This document shows positions 36,124 through 46,003 of a stretch of 64,000 nt of DNA, piece by piece. The translations under genes were made by a program, and so were the position numbers. Source of the stretch: CADEED01 sp963842515 (GTDB lineage: Bacteria; Pseudomonadota; Gammaproteobacteria; Steroidobacterales; Steroidobacteraceae); contig CAWJGO010000002.1 in assembly GCA_963842515.1 (NCBI GenBank), forward strand, positions 1,612,001 to 1,676,000, written 5' to 3'. The stretch's first letter is position 1; each line of letters begins with the position of its first letter. Under the pieces are notes generated by a model, which did not search any database, was not told the DNA's origin, and saw only the letters and a program-made list of their open reading frames with translations.

Positions 36124-38283
36124 ATGGACGACACTTCTCCTCTCAGTCTGCAAAGTCTGTGGCGCGCGATCCGTCAGCGCTGGCTGACGCTGCTTTTCGT
36201 CTCCACGGTCTTGTTTGTCGCCATCGCCGCGTACGTGTTTTCGCTGCGCCCGGCGTACACCGCCCAGGCGGTGCTGCTGCTCGCGCCCGTCACCGAGGAG
36301 CTCGGCGACGCGCCCACCACGGCGCGCGTGCTCTCGACCACGGACCCCTTCTTCATCCGCAGTGAAACCACCATCATCGGCAGCGACGAGTTGAGCCGCA
36401 CAGTCATCGAAAAATTGCAGCTCGCGAAACAGTCGGAGTTCCTGCCGGCACCCGGTCTGCTCGAGCAGCTCGGGCTCGGCCGTGTGGCACCCGAGGACGC
36501 GCATCCATTCCTGTCGGCCGATGAGCTCACGCTCGACCAGGTGGTGCGCGGCTACCAGGAACGGCTCGGAATCTTCAACGACGGTCGCAGCAAGACCGTG
36601 GCCATCGATTTCACCGCGGGCAACCCGCGGCTCGCCGCCGCGGTTGCCAATGCGCACGCCGAAGCCTACTTGCACGAGCAGGCCAACCGTCGTGGCTCCT
36701 CGGATCAGAAATCGCTCGCCTGGCTCAAGCAGGAAGTCGACGCGCGCGCCAAGGAAGCCCGCGATGCCGACGCGCGCGTGCAGCAATACCAGCTGCAGCA
36801 CGGCATCGTGACCTCCCAGGATTCCACCATGGTCGAGCAGCGACTCTCGCAGCTGTCGACGCAGCTCGTGGACGCCCGCCGCCAGCTATCTACCCACGCG
36901 TCGCTGCTGGCCGAGATCCGCGCGGTGCGCCGCGGCGCCGATCCCACCAATGCCGCGGCATTGATGGCCAATGGGCCGCTCAATGACCTCTTGATGAGCC
37001 GCGTGCAGGCCGAAGCCGCTGTGGCTTCCATGTCCAGCCGCCTCACCGACAACCATCCCACGCTCGTCAAACAGCGCGAGACGCTGGCCAGCATCAACCA
37101 GACCCTGGAAAAGCAGCTGGCGCGCGTGGAAAGCGAGGCCGCGGCCAGCGTCAGCTCGTGGCAACGTCAGGTGGGCGATCTGTCCGCCGCCGTCAACAGC
37201 GAGACCGGCAACAAGGAAACCCAGGACAAGGTCTCCTCAGCGCTGCCCGCGCTCACTGCCGAGGCGCAGGTGAAGCGCACCGTGTTCGAGACCGTGTTGA
37301 ATCGCTACCAGACGCAACTCGCGGAGCGCGGCTACTCCGAGCCCACAGCGGTGATCGTGTCGCGCGCCGTGCCGCCGGCCAAGCCATCGTTTCCCCGCAC
37401 TTCGCTGTTTCTCGCCGTCGGTCTCATTGCATCGCTGATCGGCGGCGCGCTCATGGCCGTGCTCGTCCAGGCGCTGCGGCCGGGAGCGCCCACCCTCAAT
37501 TCGATCGCCGATGCGCTCGGCCTGCGCGCGCTGGTTGCCATTCCGCGTTTCCGCAACGAAGCGCGCGAGCTGGGCCAGGTGAAGATCCGCGATCCGCGGC
37601 TGTACATCGAAAGCATCCGCTCGCTTCGCCACGCATTGTTCGAGCAGCAGGCGGCGCGAGAAACCAAGGTGTGCCTGTTCACCTCCGTGGTTCCAAGCCA
37701 GGGCAAGACGCTGGTGGCCATGTCGGTGGCGCGGGCCCTGGCGCGTTCCGGTGTGCGCACGCTATTCCTCGAGATGGACTTGCGCTGCCCCGCCGCCAGC
37801 AAACTGGCGCGCATCGGAGAATGCACTCGCGGCGTGGCGGCGGTGCTGGAAATGCGCGCGGCGGTCAATGACGTATTGCAGGTCGACGACAGCACCGGTC
37901 TCGACATGCTCCTCGCGGAGAAAAACGCGTCGAATGCACTCGACCGCCTGACGGTGCACGGCTTCTCCGGCTTGATGGCGCGGCTGCGGCAGCGTTACGA
38001 CGCCATCATCGTCGACAGTCCACCCGTTGGCCTGCTGTCGGACGCGCTCACACTCGCCAGCGTCGCCGATCAGACCGTGATCGTGGCGCGCAACGGTGAG
38101 AGCTCAACCGAGGAACTTGGCACCGTGACCAGGCTTTTACGGGAACGCGGCGCGACGCTGGCGGGCCTCGTGCTCACGCATGTCGAGCCGCGTGACCTGG
38201 CGTTCGCCGGCAAGTCCATGTCACGTTACGTAATGGGCATGCCGGCGCGCATCACCGCGGTACCGGATCTGAGGCGTGCGTAA
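36124..38283 (+). CDS. Wzz-type co-polymerase fused to BY-kinase-like ATPase
   Basis: A 719-residue protein. The N-terminal Wzz domain has a first helix (TLLFVSTVLFVAIAAYVF), long coiled coils at residues 190-390 and a second helix (SLFLAVGLIASLIGGALMAV), preceded by the proline-rich VPPAKPSFPRTS. The cytoplasmic ATPase part has Walker A VVPSQGKTLVAMSV, Walker A' LFLEMDLRCP and Walker B YDAIIVDSPPVGLL. It controls polymer length and export. Unlike Wzc, the C-terminus (PARITAVPDLRRA) has no tyrosine cluster; one Tyr (SRYVMG) is nearby. It is the last gene of the rightward operon. Confidence 0.88.
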   Translation: MDDTSPLSLQSLWRAIRQRWLTLLFVSTVLFVAIAAYVFSLRPAYTAQAVLLLAPVTEELGDAPTTARVLSTTDPFFIRSETTIIGSDELSRTVIEKLQLAKQSEFLPAPGLLEQLGLGRVAPEDAHPFLSADELTLDQVVRGYQERLGIFNDGRSKTVAIDFTAGNPRLAAAVANAHAEAYLHEQANRRGSSDQKSLAWLKQEVDARAKEARDADARVQQYQLQHGIVTSQDSTMVEQRLSQLSTQLVDARRQLSTHASLLAEIRAVRRGADPTNAAALMANGPLNDLLMSRVQAEAAVASMSSRLTDNHPTLVKQRETLASINQTLEKQLARVESEAAASVSSWQRQVGDLSAAVNSETGNKETQDKVSSALPALTAEAQVKRTVFETVLNRYQTQLAERGYSEPTAVIVSRAVPPAKPSFPRTSLFLAVGLIASLIGGALMAVLVQALRPGAPTLNSIADALGLRALVAIPRFRNEARELGQVKIRDPRLYIESIRSLRHALFEQQAARETKVCLFTSVVPSQGKTLVAMSVARALARSGVRTLFLEMDLRCPAASKLARIGECTRGVAAVLEMRAAVNDVLQVDDSTGLDMLLAEKNASNALDRLTVHGFSGLMARLRQRYDAIIVDSPPVGLLSDALTLASVADQTVIVARNGESSTEELGTVTRLLRERGATLAGLVLTHVEPRDLAFAGKSMSRYVMGMPARITAVPDLRRA

Positions 38284-38360
38284 TGGGCTTGTCGGGAATA
38301 TTGAACGGCGACGAAGACGACCTGCTGGCGAAGGAGCGCAGCGGCCGGTCAGGCCCTTCC

Positions 38361-39073
38361 TCAGGTATGCGATTGGTCTGGCGGGAGCTTGTGACGCCTG
38401 GCGAAGGAACGAGTTTCCCCGATCGCCACGATGATGAGCACCAGCGTCGTGGAGACACCGAGCGCGAGCGGGGTCAGCAACACGCAGAACGGCGCGATCA
38501 GTGCCAACAACCCTAGGCATCATGACGAACAGCGCGCAGCGTTCAGCCGTGTGGGCACCGTCCACCTTCCAGTCCGCGGTATTCGAGCGGCCAAGTCCTG
38601 GCACGAAGTAGCCGATCACCGGTCCGCCGATTTCGAGTCCCAGCGCCTCCAGAAGATCGCGGGTCGCGGCCACGCGTCGCCGCGACCATGAACAGTGAAC
38701 GCGTGACCTGGATGAAGGTGTACGCGATCGCGAACAGCAGACCCTCGTGGCCGAAGGCGTTCGGGATCGCCGCGGACATCAGGAGACCCGCCAGCATCAA
38801 CGCAAACAGCAACATCCGCACGGAAGCCTTGTCAGGGTCGATCCAGTTGCTGAACCAGCAGGTGTACTCCACACCCACACACACGGCGAGCAACAGAAAC
38901 AGCGTCTGCAACGCGCGACCGGGCGTCAGGTGCGCGACCAGCGAGTGCGAGAGTTGCATCACCGCAAACACGAATACGAGATCGAAAAACAGTTCGACGA
39001 AAGTGACGCGCGCATGCGCCTCGCGCCAGCGCAGCAGGCTGGGTTTCATAACGGTAGTCTGGCTGAAACGCAT
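38361..39073 (-). pseudogene. Remnant of LtrA (low temperature requirement A) membrane protein
   Basis: The start MRFSQTTVMKPSLLRWREAH and VTFVELFFDLVFVFAVMQL are the LtrA signature, followed by several helices to RSLFMVAATR. The frame then breaks near 38,665. Another frame continues LEIGGPVIGYFVPGLGRS and HTAERCALFV, and a third gives only the terminal helices (LLTPLALGVSTTLVLIIVAI) with a stop at 38361. About 150 residues are missing, so this is an internally deleted, frameshifted pseudogene. It is the only clearly broken gene outside the island. Confidence 0.7.
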
Positions 39074-39108
39074 TGCCGCTGCACGGGCGCGGGCTATAGG
39101 CTCCCCTG

Positions 39109-40770
39109 GTGTTCACCCGTCGCAGATTCGTACTCGGTGCCGCCGGCGGCGCAATGTGGCTCGCCCAGGGACGTGGTCGAGCGATCGCCGCCCTCGCCCT
39201 GCCAGCCCCGGAGCTGACCGGCCCCGACTTTCACCTCACCATTGACGAACTGCCGGTGAACTACACCGGCGCCGCGCGCCGCGCGGTGGCGGTAAACGGC
39301 CAGGTGCCGGCGCCGCTGCTGCGCATGCGCCAGGGCGACACGGTCACAATCCGCGTCACTAACAAGTTGCGCGAGCGCACATCGATCCACTGGCACGGCT
39401 TCATCGTGCCGGCGGACATGGACGGCGTTCCCGGACTGTCATTCGACGGCATCGCGCCTGGAACTACGTTCACCTATCGATTCAAGGTCAATCAGTCCGG
39501 GACCTACTGGTATCACTCGCACTCCCGTTTCCAGGAACAGGTGGGCTTGTACGGACCCATTGTCGTCGAACGCCGCGCGGGTGAACGCCACGGCGCCGAC
39601 CGCGAGCACGTGCTGCTGCTGTCCGACTGGACCGACCACGATCCGGAAGCCATCTACGCCACGCTCAAGCGGCAGAGCGACTACTACAACTTCGGCAAGC
39701 GGACCGCGCGGGATTTTATCGCCGATGCACGCGAGCGCGGCTTCGCGGCCACGGTGGCCGAGCGGCGCCTGTGGAGCTCCATGCGCATGGATCCCACCGA
39801 TCTCGCCGATGTCGGTGGTCATGCCTATACCTATCTACTGAACGGCCACGCGCCCGCGGCGAACTGGACTGGCACCTTCAATCCCGGCGAGCGCGTGCGG
39901 TTGCGCATCATCAACGGCTCGTCGATGAGCTTTTTCGACGTACGCATCCCGGGACTCGAGATGACCGTGGTGGCCACTGACGGACAGGATGTCGAGCCGG
40001 TCACGATAGACGAGTTCCGCATCGGCACCGCCGAGGTATACGACGTCATCGTCACGCCGGCTGATGGCGCGTATACGGTGTTCGCGCAATCCATGGATCG
40101 GTCCGGCTTCGCCCGCGGCACACTGGCACCGCAAGCCGGCATGCTGGCTGCGGTGCCAGCGCTCGATACTCGCGCGATCCTCACCGCGGGCGACATGGGC
40201 ATGGACCACGCGACCATGGATCACGGCGCGATGGATCACGAGGCCATGCCCACGGCAAACCACGCGCCCGCCGAATCCGGTCCCATCGTCGACATGCGCA
40301 CGTCGATGCCCAACACGCGTCTCGACGATCCGGGTGTGGGCCTGCGCGACAATGGCCGCCGCGTCCTCACCTACGCCGATCTCGCCACACTCGGCGGCCC
40401 CATCGACCGGCGGCGCGCATCGCGCGAAATCGAGCTGCATCTGACCGGGCACATGGAGCGCTATATCTGGTCGTTCAACGGCCAGAAATTCTCCGACGCA
40501 CAGCCGCTGCGTTTCACGCACAACGAGCGGCTGCGCCTGGTGCTCGTGAACGACACCATGATGACGCACCCGATCCACCTACACGGCATGTGGAGCGAAC
40601 TCACGGATGCCCGCGGCGAGTTCGTGGTGCGCAAGCACACGGTGACGGTGCAGCCCGGACAGCGCATCGTCTATGAGGTGACGGCGGACGCGCTCGGTAG
40701 CTGGGCGTATCACTGTCACCTGCTCTATCACATGGAGGCGGGAATGTTCCGCGAGGTGGTAGTGGCATGA
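39109..40770 (+). CDS. copA: Multicopper oxidase CopA, copper resistance
   Basis: A 553-residue periplasmic multicopper oxidase. The GTG start gives MFTRRRFVLGAAGGAM, a twin-arginine leader. Copper ligand motifs appear in order: IHWHGFIVP, WYHSHSRFQEQ, THPIHLHGMW and YHCHLLYHMEAGMF. Between them a Met/His-rich stretch (MDHATMDHGAMDHEAM) is the Cu(I)-binding region typical of CopA. It oxidises Cu(I) to the less toxic Cu(II). copB overlaps it by four bases. Confidence 0.92.
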   Translation: MFTRRRFVLGAAGGAMWLAQGRGRAIAALALPAPELTGPDFHLTIDELPVNYTGAARRAVAVNGQVPAPLLRMRQGDTVTIRVTNKLRERTSIHWHGFIVPADMDGVPGLSFDGIAPGTTFTYRFKVNQSGTYWYHSHSRFQEQVGLYGPIVVERRAGERHGADREHVLLLSDWTDHDPEAIYATLKRQSDYYNFGKRTARDFIADARERGFAATVAERRLWSSMRMDPTDLADVGGHAYTYLLNGHAPAANWTGTFNPGERVRLRIINGSSMSFFDVRIPGLEMTVVATDGQDVEPVTIDEFRIGTAEVYDVIVTPADGAYTVFAQSMDRSGFARGTLAPQAGMLAAVPALDTRAILTAGDMGMDHATMDHGAMDHEAMPTANHAPAESGPIVDMRTSMPNTRLDDPGVGLRDNGRRVLTYADLATLGGPIDRRRASREIELHLTGHMERYIWSFNGQKFSDAQPLRFTHNERLRLVLVNDTMMTHPIHLHGMWSELTDARGEFVVRKHTVTVQPGQRIVYEVTADALGSWAYHCHLLYHMEAGMFREVVVA

Positions 40771-41552
40771 AGCTCGCGCCCATGACGGCGTTGCTGCTGA
40801 CGCTGGCCGGCGGCGCGTTCGCCCAAACGGACAGCGAACGCGAGCACGTGCCGCCGGATCCACCGCAATCTCGCGTACACGCCATGGCCTATCGCGAAAT
40901 GGCGGAAATGATGGGCATGGACGATCGCCGCCGCTTCGGCAAGGTTATGTTCGACCGCCTGGAATGGCGCGACTCCGACTCTTCTATATATGAGTGGGAT
41001 GCATCCGCTTGGTATGGCGGCGATTTCAACAAGCTGTGGCTCGAGACCGAGGGTGAGCATATCTCTGGCGACACCGCCGAGGCCCGCGTCGAACTGCTGT
41101 GGGACCGCATCGCGACAGCGTGGTGGAGCACGCGGCTCGGAGTGCGCCAGGACACAGGCGTCGGCCCGGCGCGCAGTTGGGCGGCGTTCGGCGTCGCGGG
41201 GCTGGCACCCGGGTTCATCGAGCTCACGGCAATGGCGTATGTGGGCGAAGGCGGCCGCTCCGCGCTGCGCCTGTCTACCAGCTGGGAACTGCTGCTCACC
41301 CAGCGGCTGGTGCTGCAGCCGCAACTCGAGCTCAACGCGTATGGCCGCGAGGATGCCGCGCGCAGTGTCGGCGCAGGTTTGTCGGATCTCGAGATGGGAG
41401 TTCGGTTGCGTTATGAACTGCGGCGCGAAGTCGCGCCCTACCTCGGCGTGAGCTGGTCGCGGCGATTTGGCGCAACCGCCGATCTGGCGCGGGCCGCGGG
41501 CGAAGACGCTCACGACCTCGCGCTGGTGGCGGGCGTCCGCCTCTGGTTCTAA
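40767..41552 (+). CDS. copB: CopB outer-membrane copper-binding protein
   Basis: A 261-residue outer-membrane protein with a signal peptide (MKLAPMTALLLTLAGGAFA). FDRLEWRDSDSSIYEWDASA and WYGGDFNKLWLETEGE are the CopB hallmark. It then has regular amphipathic strands (VELLWDRIATAWWSTRLGVR, LAPGFIELTAMAYVGEGG) and the C-terminal aromatic VAGVRLWF of a beta-barrel. The Met-rich copper-binding N-terminus of some CopB proteins is short here (MAEMMGMD). It is translated with copA and should limit copper entry or sequester it in the outer membrane. Confidence 0.9.
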   Translation: MKLAPMTALLLTLAGGAFAQTDSEREHVPPDPPQSRVHAMAYREMAEMMGMDDRRRFGKVMFDRLEWRDSDSSIYEWDASAWYGGDFNKLWLETEGEHISGDTAEARVELLWDRIATAWWSTRLGVRQDTGVGPARSWAAFGVAGLAPGFIELTAMAYVGEGGRSALRLSTSWELLLTQRLVLQPQLELNAYGREDAARSVGAGLSDLEMGVRLRYELRREVAPYLGVSWSRRFGATADLARAAGEDAHDLALVAGVRLWF

Positions 41553-41608
41553 CGCGTTAATCGCATGACCATCTGAAAACTGCGCTACGCTCCGGCGTCG
41601 GGGGTTAC

Positions 41609-43015
41609 GTGAATTCAGTGAGCACTGTTGCGACAGCAACGACTGGTGGCGCCGCAGCCACAGAAACGAAACATCCGCCCGGTCCGAAAGGGCTTCCGGT
41701 CATCGGATGTCTCCTGCCCTTCCTCAAGAATCCGATGGAAGCCATCACCGGCATCGCGAGGCGGTATGGCGGCCTCGCCCGGGTGCCGATCCGCGGCAAG
41801 TATCTCTACGTGCTCTCGGACCCCGAGATGCTCAAGGAAATGCTGATCACGCACCGCGCGAAGTACATGAAAAACATTCGCTACCGGCACATCCAGGCCC
41901 TGGTGGGGCAGGGACTGCTGCTCTCCGAAGCGGCGGAGTGGCGGCGCCAGCGAGTGATCACCCAGCCGGCATTCAAGCCGGAGGCCATCGACAACTCGGT
42001 GGGCTGGATGGGCCAGCACATCGACCAGTTTCTGAACCGCTGGGATGGCTACGCCGATCGCGGCGAGATCTTCGACGTCGAGCCGGAATTCAATCGCCTG
42101 GCGCAGCTGCTGTCGGGACGGTACCTGTTAGGTGAGCCGTTCGCCGATATTGCCGATGAATTCTGCACTGTCGCCGCGGCCGTCAAGAAACACTGGCCGC
42201 AGGCGCCGCGCAATATCGTCAGTGCCTTCATCCCGCACTCGAAAGCGTTGATCGCGCGCTTCGACGCTTCCATCGCCGCGCTCGATGCCTGCATCCTGGG
42301 TTTCATCCAGCGCCACCGCGCCACGGATTTCGAAGGGTGTGGGGTACTCAAGCGCATCGTCGCCACGAGCCGCGCCGAGGGCAATGAGTTCGACGACAAG
42401 TCGCTGCGCGATCAGATCTCCACGCTGTTCTTCGCCGGTCACGAGACCTCGGCCACGGGCTTGTGCTGGATTCACTGGGCGCTGTCGCGCCACCCGGCCA
42501 TCCGCTCGCAGATGCGCGACGAAGTGGTGACCTTGCTCGGCAATCGCCTCGCCAGTGCCGCTGAAGTGCACCAGCTTCAGTACACCAGTCAGGTCATCGA
42601 CGAGTCGCTGCGCCTGCACTCGCCCATTCATTCCATCTCGCGCGTCGCGATGGAAGACAATACCGTCGGCGGCTATCACATCCCGAAGGGCACCACGGTC
42701 GTCATTTCCATGTACGCCATTCACCGCCAGGCACACCTTTATCCGAACCCCGAGACCTTCGATCCGTCGCGTTTCTCGCCCGAACAGGTCGCGGCCCGGC
42801 ACCGCTTCGCCTATCTGCCATTCGCCGCCGGCCATCGCAATTGCATCGGTGCCGGTCAGGCGCTGGTGGAGCTGCGGCTCATCGTGGCGCGCATTGCGCA
42901 GCGCTTCGAGCTCGACCTGGCGCCCGGCCACCGGGTGGAACCCGCGCCTGGCACCACGATGTTCCCGCGTTACGGCATGAAGATGAAAATCCGCCGCGCC
43001 AGGGCGATCGCATGA
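41609..43015 (+). CDS. Cytochrome P450
   Basis: A 468-residue P450 from a GTG start. It has the proline-rich PPGPKGLPVIG, the I-helix oxygen motif FFAGHETSA (about residues 275-283), ESLR (K-helix E-x-x-R, about 332) and the heme loop FAAGHRNCIGAGQALVE with ligand Cys412. It has no membrane anchor. The sequence style (AGHETSA, PFAAGHRNCIG) is of the CYP4/102-like fatty-acid or terpenoid group. It overlaps a methyltransferase by four bases, suggesting oxidation and methylation of one small molecule. The substrate is unknown. Confidence 0.92.
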   Translation: MNSVSTVATATTGGAAATETKHPPGPKGLPVIGCLLPFLKNPMEAITGIARRYGGLARVPIRGKYLYVLSDPEMLKEMLITHRAKYMKNIRYRHIQALVGQGLLLSEAAEWRRQRVITQPAFKPEAIDNSVGWMGQHIDQFLNRWDGYADRGEIFDVEPEFNRLAQLLSGRYLLGEPFADIADEFCTVAAAVKKHWPQAPRNIVSAFIPHSKALIARFDASIAALDACILGFIQRHRATDFEGCGVLKRIVATSRAEGNEFDDKSLRDQISTLFFAGHETSATGLCWIHWALSRHPAIRSQMRDEVVTLLGNRLASAAEVHQLQYTSQVIDESLRLHSPIHSISRVAMEDNTVGGYHIPKGTTVVISMYAIHRQAHLYPNPETFDPSRFSPEQVAARHRFAYLPFAAGHRNCIGAGQALVELRLIVARIAQRFELDLAPGHRVEPAPGTTMFPRYGMKMKIRRARAIA

Positions 43016-43767
43016 ACGCACAAGCGGATTCACGCAGCGAACAGGCGCGCCAGTTCTACAACGCCGCGGCCAGTGCCTCCCAGGATTTCGCGTTCATGAA
43101 TTACGGCTACGCGCCGTTGTCCGCGGAGCTCGCCGCCAGCGCCGAGCCGGAGAAATATTGCCTGCAGCTCTACCGCCAACTACTCGGCAACGCCGACCTG
43201 CGCGGCAAGAAGGTCGTCGAGGTCAGTTGCGGACGCGGCGGCGGCGCGGCGCATGTGGCAGCCACCTACCTGCCGGCGAGTTATCTGGGCATCGACATCA
43301 GCGAGAGAAACCTGAGTCTCGCCACACAGCGTTTCGCGAAGGTCCTGCCGCTGACCTTCCAGGCGGGCAACGCGGAAGCGTTGCCGCTGCCGGACGCGAG
43401 CTGCGATGCGCTGCTCAATGTCGAAGCCTCTCACCTGTATGACAACCCGGCGCGGTTTTTCGCCGAGGCCTTCCGGGTGCTCAAAAAAGGCGGCATGTTC
43501 TTCCATGTGGACCTCGCCTGGAAAGACAAGGATCCGCCGGCCATGATTGCCGCGGCGGGCTTCAAAGTGATCGAGGTCGAGGACATCACGAAAAACGTGG
43601 TGCAGGCGCTCGAGCTCGACAGCGTGCGCCGCGAAGCGATCGTCATGAGCTTTCCGGAGAACATGCGTAACGATTTCCGCGACTGGTCGGGCGTGCAGGG
43701 CTTCCGCGCGTACAACCGGCTCAACATCGGCGAGTGGCTCTACCGCATCACACGCGCCCGCGTTTAA
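43012..43767 (+). CDS. Class I SAM-dependent methyltransferase
   Basis: A 251-residue methyltransferase with motif I VVEVSCGRGGGAAHVA (about residues 67-82), the acidic GIDISERN loop, and motif II/III regions (ALPLPDASCDALLNVEASHL, RVLKKGGMFFHVDL). The V-S-C-G-x-G-G-G loop and ASHLY segment recall phthiotriol/phenolphthiotriol-type and other polyketide or quinone O-methyltransferases. It is coupled to the P450 by ATGA and followed one base after its stop by the cytochrome/ankyrin gene. Confidence 0.85.
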   Translation: MNAQADSRSEQARQFYNAAASASQDFAFMNYGYAPLSAELAASAEPEKYCLQLYRQLLGNADLRGKKVVEVSCGRGGGAAHVAATYLPASYLGIDISERNLSLATQRFAKVLPLTFQAGNAEALPLPDASCDALLNVEASHLYDNPARFFAEAFRVLKKGGMFFHVDLAWKDKDPPAMIAAAGFKVIEVEDITKNVVQALELDSVRREAIVMSFPENMRNDFRDWSGVQGFRAYNRLNIGEWLYRITRARV

Positions 43768-43768
43768 A

Positions 43769-46003
43769 TTGTCACGCTTGGCCCATTCGATTCACCGGCT
43801 CGCGATCATCGTCGCCTGCCACGTATTCGCAGGCGCCGCCTTGGCGGATGACACGCCCGCACCGGATTTCGCGCGCGATGTGCAACCCATCTTCAAGAAG
43901 CACTGTTACGAGTGCCACGGACCCGACAAACAGAAGAATGGTTTCCGGCTCGACCGGCGCAGCGTGGCGTTCAACGGAGTCATTCGCCACAACATCATTC
44001 CCGGCAGCAGCGAGTCGAGCCGCATCTACCGGCGCGTAGTCGATTCGCGCTTCGGAGCGCAGATGCCGCCCGAAGACGTGCTCGCGGACGACGAAATCGA
44101 GACGCTGCGCCGGTGGATAGACGCCGGCGCTCACTGGCCTGACGAGCTCGCCAACGAGAGCGATCTGCCGCCACCCGATGCGACGGCACTTCACCTTGCG
44201 GATTTGATCCGCACTTCGGCCTTCAACGCGGCGAGCCGCCGCGAAGCGCTGGCGCTGATGCGAAGAGAACCAGCCTCCATCAACGCCCGCGGTGCCTTTG
44301 GCACGACGCCACTCATGGAGGCCGCGCTCTACGGCGATGCGCGGTTGCTGGCCTCGATGCTGGACGCGGGCGGCGATCCAAATACACGCAACGATCGCGG
44401 CGCGAGCGCGCTCATGTGGGCCATCGACAGCCTGGCCAAGAGCCGCCTGCTGCTCGAGCGCGGCGCTGATCCGAACCTCGCCTCCGACTTCGGGCAAACC
44501 GCGTTGACGCTCGCGGCAGCGGCGCTGGACACAGCGCCGGTGGTGAAGGTGTTGCTCGACCGCGGTGCCGAGCCCAGCCAGGCAGCGCTGACCGCGGCCG
44601 CGCGCGCCAATCCCGGCGCGCTTCGCTTGCTGCTTGCGCGCATTCCCGACAAAGGGGAAGCCGCGATGGTCGCGCTGCGTTCGCGTTGTGACGAATGCCT
44701 GCGAATCCTCAAGGCCGAGACGACGCCGATGCCACGCGCGCTGGCGATCCTGCTGCCGGTCTCCCAGCAGGGTGATCCGCAGCGGCTGCGCGCCGCACTG
44801 CTGCGCGAACCCGACGTCAACGTGACCGACAACAAAGGCCGTACGCCGCTGATGACGGCGGCGATTTCCGAAACCGTACCGCCAGACATATTTCAGGAGC
44901 TCATTGCGCGCGGCGCGAACGTCCATGCGCTGAGTCTCGAGGGCCTCAACGCCCTCGACTACGCGCTGCGGCTCGGCCGCCCGCCCATCATCGACGTATT
45001 TACGCGCGCTGGTTCCAAACCGACGCGCACCGACACCGCCGAACGCGTCACCTTCGTGACCGGAAACGATGCACGCGCGGCGATCGCCCGCAGCACCCCG
45101 CTACTGCAGCGCAGTGCCGCCACGTTCTACGACAAGGGCGGCTGTGTGTCCTGTCATCACAATCTGCTCGGACTGATGACCGCGCGGACTTTGCGGCGGC
45201 AAGGCCTGGCGCTCGACGAGCAAATGGCTGCGCAAGAGCTGCGCGTCCTCGCGCAGGATATGCAAACCGCGCGCGACCAGGCCTTGCAGGGCATCGTGGT
45301 GCCGGGCGGTGCCACCACCACTACCGGCTACATTCTGCTGGGTCTCGCGGCCGCCGATCACCCCGCTGATGCCGCGACCGATTCCCTGGTACGGCTGTTG
45401 CGTCGCGCGCAAGCCCCCGACGGTCGGTGGACGAGCCCGGTGCGTCCGCCTAGCGAGGCCAGCGAATTCACGGCGACCGCGGTCGGCCTCCGCGGCATTC
45501 AGCTCTATGGCAATCCGCGCAGCGTGGCCGATCGCGCCGCCATCGCGACCGCGACCGCGTGGCTGCGCAAGTCGAGCCCGGGAAGTACCGAAGACCTGAC
45601 GTTCCGGTTGTTAGGCTTGACGTGGGCAGCAGCGCCTGCCCGCGACAGGAATGCGGCAGCCGATGCCCTGCTCGCCGTGCAACGCGCGGATGGCGGCTGG
45701 GGACAGCTCGATTTCCGCGCCAGCGATGCGTATGCCACCGGGCAGGCGCTGGTGGCGCTGCACGAGGCGGGAATTCCCGCCCGGTCACCCGACTATCAGC
45801 GCGGTGTGCGCTACCTGCTCGACAGCCAGCTCGCGGACGGCTCTTGGCTCGTGCGGACCCGCGCGCACTTCACGCAAAGTTTCTTCGACAGCGGTTTCCC
45901 GCATGGCGCGCACCAGTTCATTTCAGCGGCCGCGACACATTGGGCGACGCAGGCGCTGGCGTGGAGCGTGACCGCACCGCTTTCCGCCAACTCTCACGAC
46001 TGA
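43769..46003 (+). CDS. c-type cytochrome / ankyrin repeat / terpene-cyclase-like fusion protein
   Basis: A 744-residue exported protein from a TTG start with signal HRLAIIVACHVFAGAALA. Domain 1 is a planctomycete-type cytochrome c: DFARDVQPIFKKHCYECHG, KNGFRLD and QMPPEDVL. Domain 2 (about residues 150-420) has ankyrin repeats (TTPLMEAALYGDARLLASML, GADPNLASDFGQTALTLAAA). A second heme motif, CVSCHH, lies near 461. The last 250 residues repeat ADGGWGQLDF- and SDAYATGQALVALHEAG-like helical pairs, as in squalene-cyclase alpha/alpha barrels. It is a periplasmic redox protein; its role with the P450 and methyltransferase is inferred. Confidence 0.75.
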   Translation: MSRLAHSIHRLAIIVACHVFAGAALADDTPAPDFARDVQPIFKKHCYECHGPDKQKNGFRLDRRSVAFNGVIRHNIIPGSSESSRIYRRVVDSRFGAQMPPEDVLADDEIETLRRWIDAGAHWPDELANESDLPPPDATALHLADLIRTSAFNAASRREALALMRREPASINARGAFGTTPLMEAALYGDARLLASMLDAGGDPNTRNDRGASALMWAIDSLAKSRLLLERGADPNLASDFGQTALTLAAAALDTAPVVKVLLDRGAEPSQAALTAAARANPGALRLLLARIPDKGEAAMVALRSRCDECLRILKAETTPMPRALAILLPVSQQGDPQRLRAALLREPDVNVTDNKGRTPLMTAAISETVPPDIFQELIARGANVHALSLEGLNALDYALRLGRPPIIDVFTRAGSKPTRTDTAERVTFVTGNDARAAIARSTPLLQRSAATFYDKGGCVSCHHNLLGLMTARTLRRQGLALDEQMAAQELRVLAQDMQTARDQALQGIVVPGGATTTTGYILLGLAAADHPADAATDSLVRLLRRAQAPDGRWTSPVRPPSEASEFTATAVGLRGIQLYGNPRSVADRAAIATATAWLRKSSPGSTEDLTFRLLGLTWAAAPARDRNAAADALLAVQRADGGWGQLDFRASDAYATGQALVALHEAGIPARSPDYQRGVRYLLDSQLADGSWLVRTRAHFTQSFFDSGFPHGAHQFISAAATHWATQALAWSVTAPLSANSHD

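Noticed and set aside
38283..38516. Short frame starting at the Wzz/BY-kinase stop
   Set aside because: The product is charged, repetitive and antisense to the LtrA remnant. It has no ribosome-binding site or family.
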